Part shown: one piece after another, positions 13,730 through 15,405 of the stretch
How positions within the stretch are numbered: position 1 is the stretch's first letter
How the letters are laid out: every line of letters starts with the position of its first letter
Source: Actinomycetota bacterium
GTDB lineage: Bacteria > Actinomycetota > Actinomycetes > Nanopelagicales > Nanopelagicaceae
DNA: 15,405 nt
Reading direction: 5' to 3'
Assembly (NCBI GenBank): GCA_009698975.1
Contig: WLPB01000005.1
Span: 1 to 15,405, forward strand
The notes under the pieces: model-generated
Seen by the model: the letters and a program-made list of their open reading frames with translations, nothing else
Databases searched by the model: none
What the model was told of the DNA's origin: nothing
Made by a program: the position numbers and the translations under genes

Positions 13730-15357
13730 TGAGAACAATTCATAAGTCTCGTTTACTCTCACTCGTTGGTGCTGCAGCTCTTGTAGCAGCAACAATCACA
13801 GCGATTCCAGCTAACGCTGCAGCTGTTGGCCCAATCTGTGATGGAAAGGTCCCGGTACAAACATGTACTGGCCTTACATCTGACGGTGCACCATATGCAA
13901 TGATGGTTCCAGCGAACTTCAATGGCATGGTTGCTCTCTACTCACACGGATATCGTTACAACATCGATATCCCTGTAGGTATCCCAATCGTCGGTGGCTA
14001 CAAGATTACAAATACGCCAGAACCAATTCCTGGCGGTAATCCAACAGTTGCTAACTACTTCCTTAGCCAAGGAATGGCTGTAATGGGTTCAGGTTTCTCC
14101 CGTCAGGGTTGGAATCTCGATGCAGCTGTAGCAACTAACGTGGAGCTCATCGATACATTTAAGAAGAAGTTCACATCAACTACCAAGGTAGTTGCATGGG
14201 GATCTTCACTTGGTGGAATCATTACTCAGACGCTTGCTGAGAAGCATCCAAACCTCGTCTCAGCGGTCGCTCCAATGTGTATGGCAGATAACATCTCTGC
14301 TGAACTCACAATGGCGGGCGATTTCTTGTGGGGAATGAAGACTTTCTTCGATCCATCAATCAAGGGTGGCAATTACTCAGCAGGTGCAGCCGGTAATGCG
14401 GAAGCAATTGGCGATATCGTCAAGGTGCTTACAGTGATGGGCAAGCTTCAGGCAGGAGTCGCATCTGGCGCATGGCCAGATACTTCATCACCTGGCGGAA
14501 AGCAGCTAGCTGCTGCTGGCGTTCCTTCACGAAGTGCAATCTTGATGCTTGGACTTATGTCAGGTATCCCAACACAATCTGCACACTTTGATTCGCTCTC
14601 AGGTCCTGAAGGCGCACTCAAGCTCACATTCCCACTAGCTATCAGCCCTGCGCTGGCAGTTCTTGAGAATGGTGCAAATGCTGCGATTCTTGGAATCCTT
14701 GCAACTCAGGATCTAGAACTACAAGCTGGCGGAGCAGTCTTTGATAACACAAAGACTGATTACTCAGCTCGTGTTGCAGATTCATCAGTGATCTTCAACG
14801 CTGCACTCTCAGGTAACACTGTAGTTGCAGGATTACTTGGACTTCTCGCAGCTTCACCACGTGCAGTTGGAGACCCAGCTGCTATGGCGAAGATGGGTAC
14901 ATTGGCTGCTACAACAGGCAAGATCAATGTTCCAACCATCATGATGACAGGTGTTGCAGATCCAATTACACCTGCAGGTGCAACACAGCGCATCGTAGAT
15001 CTCTACGTTGAGCAGTATGCAGCTGACAAGGAAGCAGCACGCAAGGCAGCAGGTGGAACAGGTTCATACCGCGCTCCAAATAAGAAGCTCCTTGCAATCT
15101 GGTCAGTGACTCCAACTTCATGGACAAAGTTCGATGCGGCCGGTTCACCGATCACATCAACAGCAGCTGCGCCAGGCACAAACCACTGTAACTTCACAAC
15201 AGCTAACTTGCTTACTGTTGCAAAGTTATTGGTTACATCTGGTGAATCTGGAAAACTTACTTGGGATGCTGCAGCACGACGCGATGTCCGTGCTTCAAAG
15301 GGTCTACTTGTAGATCCAGAGTTCGCCGCACCAATGCTTAAGTACTACGACAAATAA
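13729..15357 (+). CDS. Secreted alpha/beta-hydrolase coupled to the Liv operon (esterase or peptidase, substrate unknown)
   Basis: The 542-residue exported protein has a signal peptide (H-K-S-R, hydrophobic core at about 9-26, probable cut A-N-A|A-A-V after residue 30) and no lipobox Cys. An alpha/beta-hydrolase fold is indicated by Y-S-H-G-Y near the oxyanion strand, a nucleophile elbow G-S-S-L-G (158-162, Ser160), an acid strand G-V-A-D-P-I-T-P (Asp411) and a late N-H-C (His486), giving a Ser-Asp-His triad. About 225 residues separate C184 from Asp411, space for a large lid domain. There are four cysteines (37, 46, 184, 487), an even number that fits two disulfides. The ATG overlaps the livK stop (TAATG), with GAAAGGA (13711-13717) upstream, so the two are translationally coupled. 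The substrate is unknown. Ester or peptide cleavage outside the cell feeding the importer is inference. Confidence 0.85.
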   Translation: MRTIHKSRLLSLVGAAALVAATITAIPANAAAVGPICDGKVPVQTCTGLTSDGAPYAMMVPANFNGMVALYSHGYRYNIDIPVGIPIVGGYKITNTPEPIPGGNPTVANYFLSQGMAVMGSGFSRQGWNLDAAVATNVELIDTFKKKFTSTTKVVAWGSSLGGIITQTLAEKHPNLVSAVAPMCMADNISAELTMAGDFLWGMKTFFDPSIKGGNYSAGAAGNAEAIGDIVKVLTVMGKLQAGVASGAWPDTSSPGGKQLAAAGVPSRSAILMLGLMSGIPTQSAHFDSLSGPEGALKLTFPLAISPALAVLENGANAAILGILATQDLELQAGGAVFDNTKTDYSARVADSSVIFNAALSGNTVVAGLLGLLAASPRAVGDPAAMAKMGTLAATTGKINVPTIMMTGVADPITPAGATQRIVDLYVEQYAADKEAARKAAGGTGSYRAPNKKLLAIWSVTPTSWTKFDAAGSPITSTAAAPGTNHCNFTTANLLTVAKLLVTSGESGKLTWDAAARRDVRASKGLLVDPEFAAPMLKYYDK

Positions 15358-15361
15358 GTAG

Positions 15362-15371
15362 CTCTTAAGAG
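15362..15371. repeat. Short perfect palindrome after the hydrolase gene
   Basis: CTCTTAAGAG is self-complementary over 10 bases and lies 5 bases after the hydrolase stop, between it and the terminator hairpin. It may form a small second hairpin protecting the transcript end. Chance cannot be excluded at this length. Confidence 0.25.
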
Positions 15372-15386
15372 AATCTAAGAGAGAGG

Positions 15387-15405
15387 CCCCGCACCTAGTG
15401 CGGGG
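15387..15405 (+). terminator. Probable intrinsic terminator of the Liv-hydrolase operon (cut by the window edge)
   Basis: CCCCGCAC (15387-15394) pairs perfectly with GTGCGGGG (15398-15405) around a 3-base CTA loop, an 8-bp GC-rich stem 30 bases after the hydrolase stop. The window ends at the last stem base, so the expected T-tract cannot be seen. Position and stem strength make it the likely end of the transcript. Confidence 0.75.

Noticed and set aside
1..15405. Mobile elements, CRISPR arrays, tRNA/rRNA genes, riboswitch-like leaders before glmS
   Set aside because: No transposase, direct-repeat array, integrase or cloverleaf-like sequence was noticed. The glmM-glmS gap is 3 bases, which leaves no room for a glmS ribozyme.

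Overview
The window is a dense, almost gap-free stretch of an actinobacterial chromosome. All genes lie on the plus strand, and no mobile element, CRISPR array, tRNA or rRNA is visible. The gene order (rplQ-truA ... rplM-rpsI-glmM-glmS ... acpS-alr) is the conserved actinobacterial housekeeping order. The moderate G+C (judged by eye), very short spacers, ATGA-type overlaps and a housekeeping block running straight into a branched-chain-amino-acid-type ABC transporter suggest a streamlined free-living actinobacterium. Freshwater acI/Nanopelagicales is my best guess; this is an inference and not a measured placement.

Layout: (1) 1-953: the 3' end of rplQ, a terminator-like hairpin, and truA, whose annotated start overlaps that hairpin. 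(2) 956-2563: an ABC-F translation-type ATPase. (3) 2564-3609: a well-formed candidate promoter and short structured leader, then rplM-rpsI (L13 and S9). (4) 3660-6848: glmM and glmS, two enzymes of UDP-GlcNAc precursor synthesis. (5) 6863-9000: a PAP2-family membrane phosphatase, acpS (probably with its own leaderless promoter) and alr. glmM, glmS and alr, and perhaps the PAP2 phosphatase, all feed peptidoglycan synthesis. (6) 8990-13729: a complete HAAT (Liv-type) importer in the order livG-livF-livH-livM-livK, whose first gene overlaps the end of alr. (7) 13729-15357: a secreted alpha/beta-hydrolase whose start codon overlaps the livK stop codon, followed by a GC-rich hairpin at the right edge that probably terminates the operon.

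The most interesting part is the 8990-15405 module. The LivG ATPase has a badly degenerate ABC signature (L-A-Y-P-D-A) beside a canonical LivF, so the transporter may be an asymmetric ATPase. The solute-binding protein has an ordinary signal peptide and no lipobox, which is unusual for a Gram-positive importer. The last gene is a translationally coupled exported hydrolase with a recognisable Ser-Asp-His triad. Together these suggest an 'extracellular cleavage then uptake' unit whose substrate cannot be read from the sequence and need not be branched-chain amino acids.
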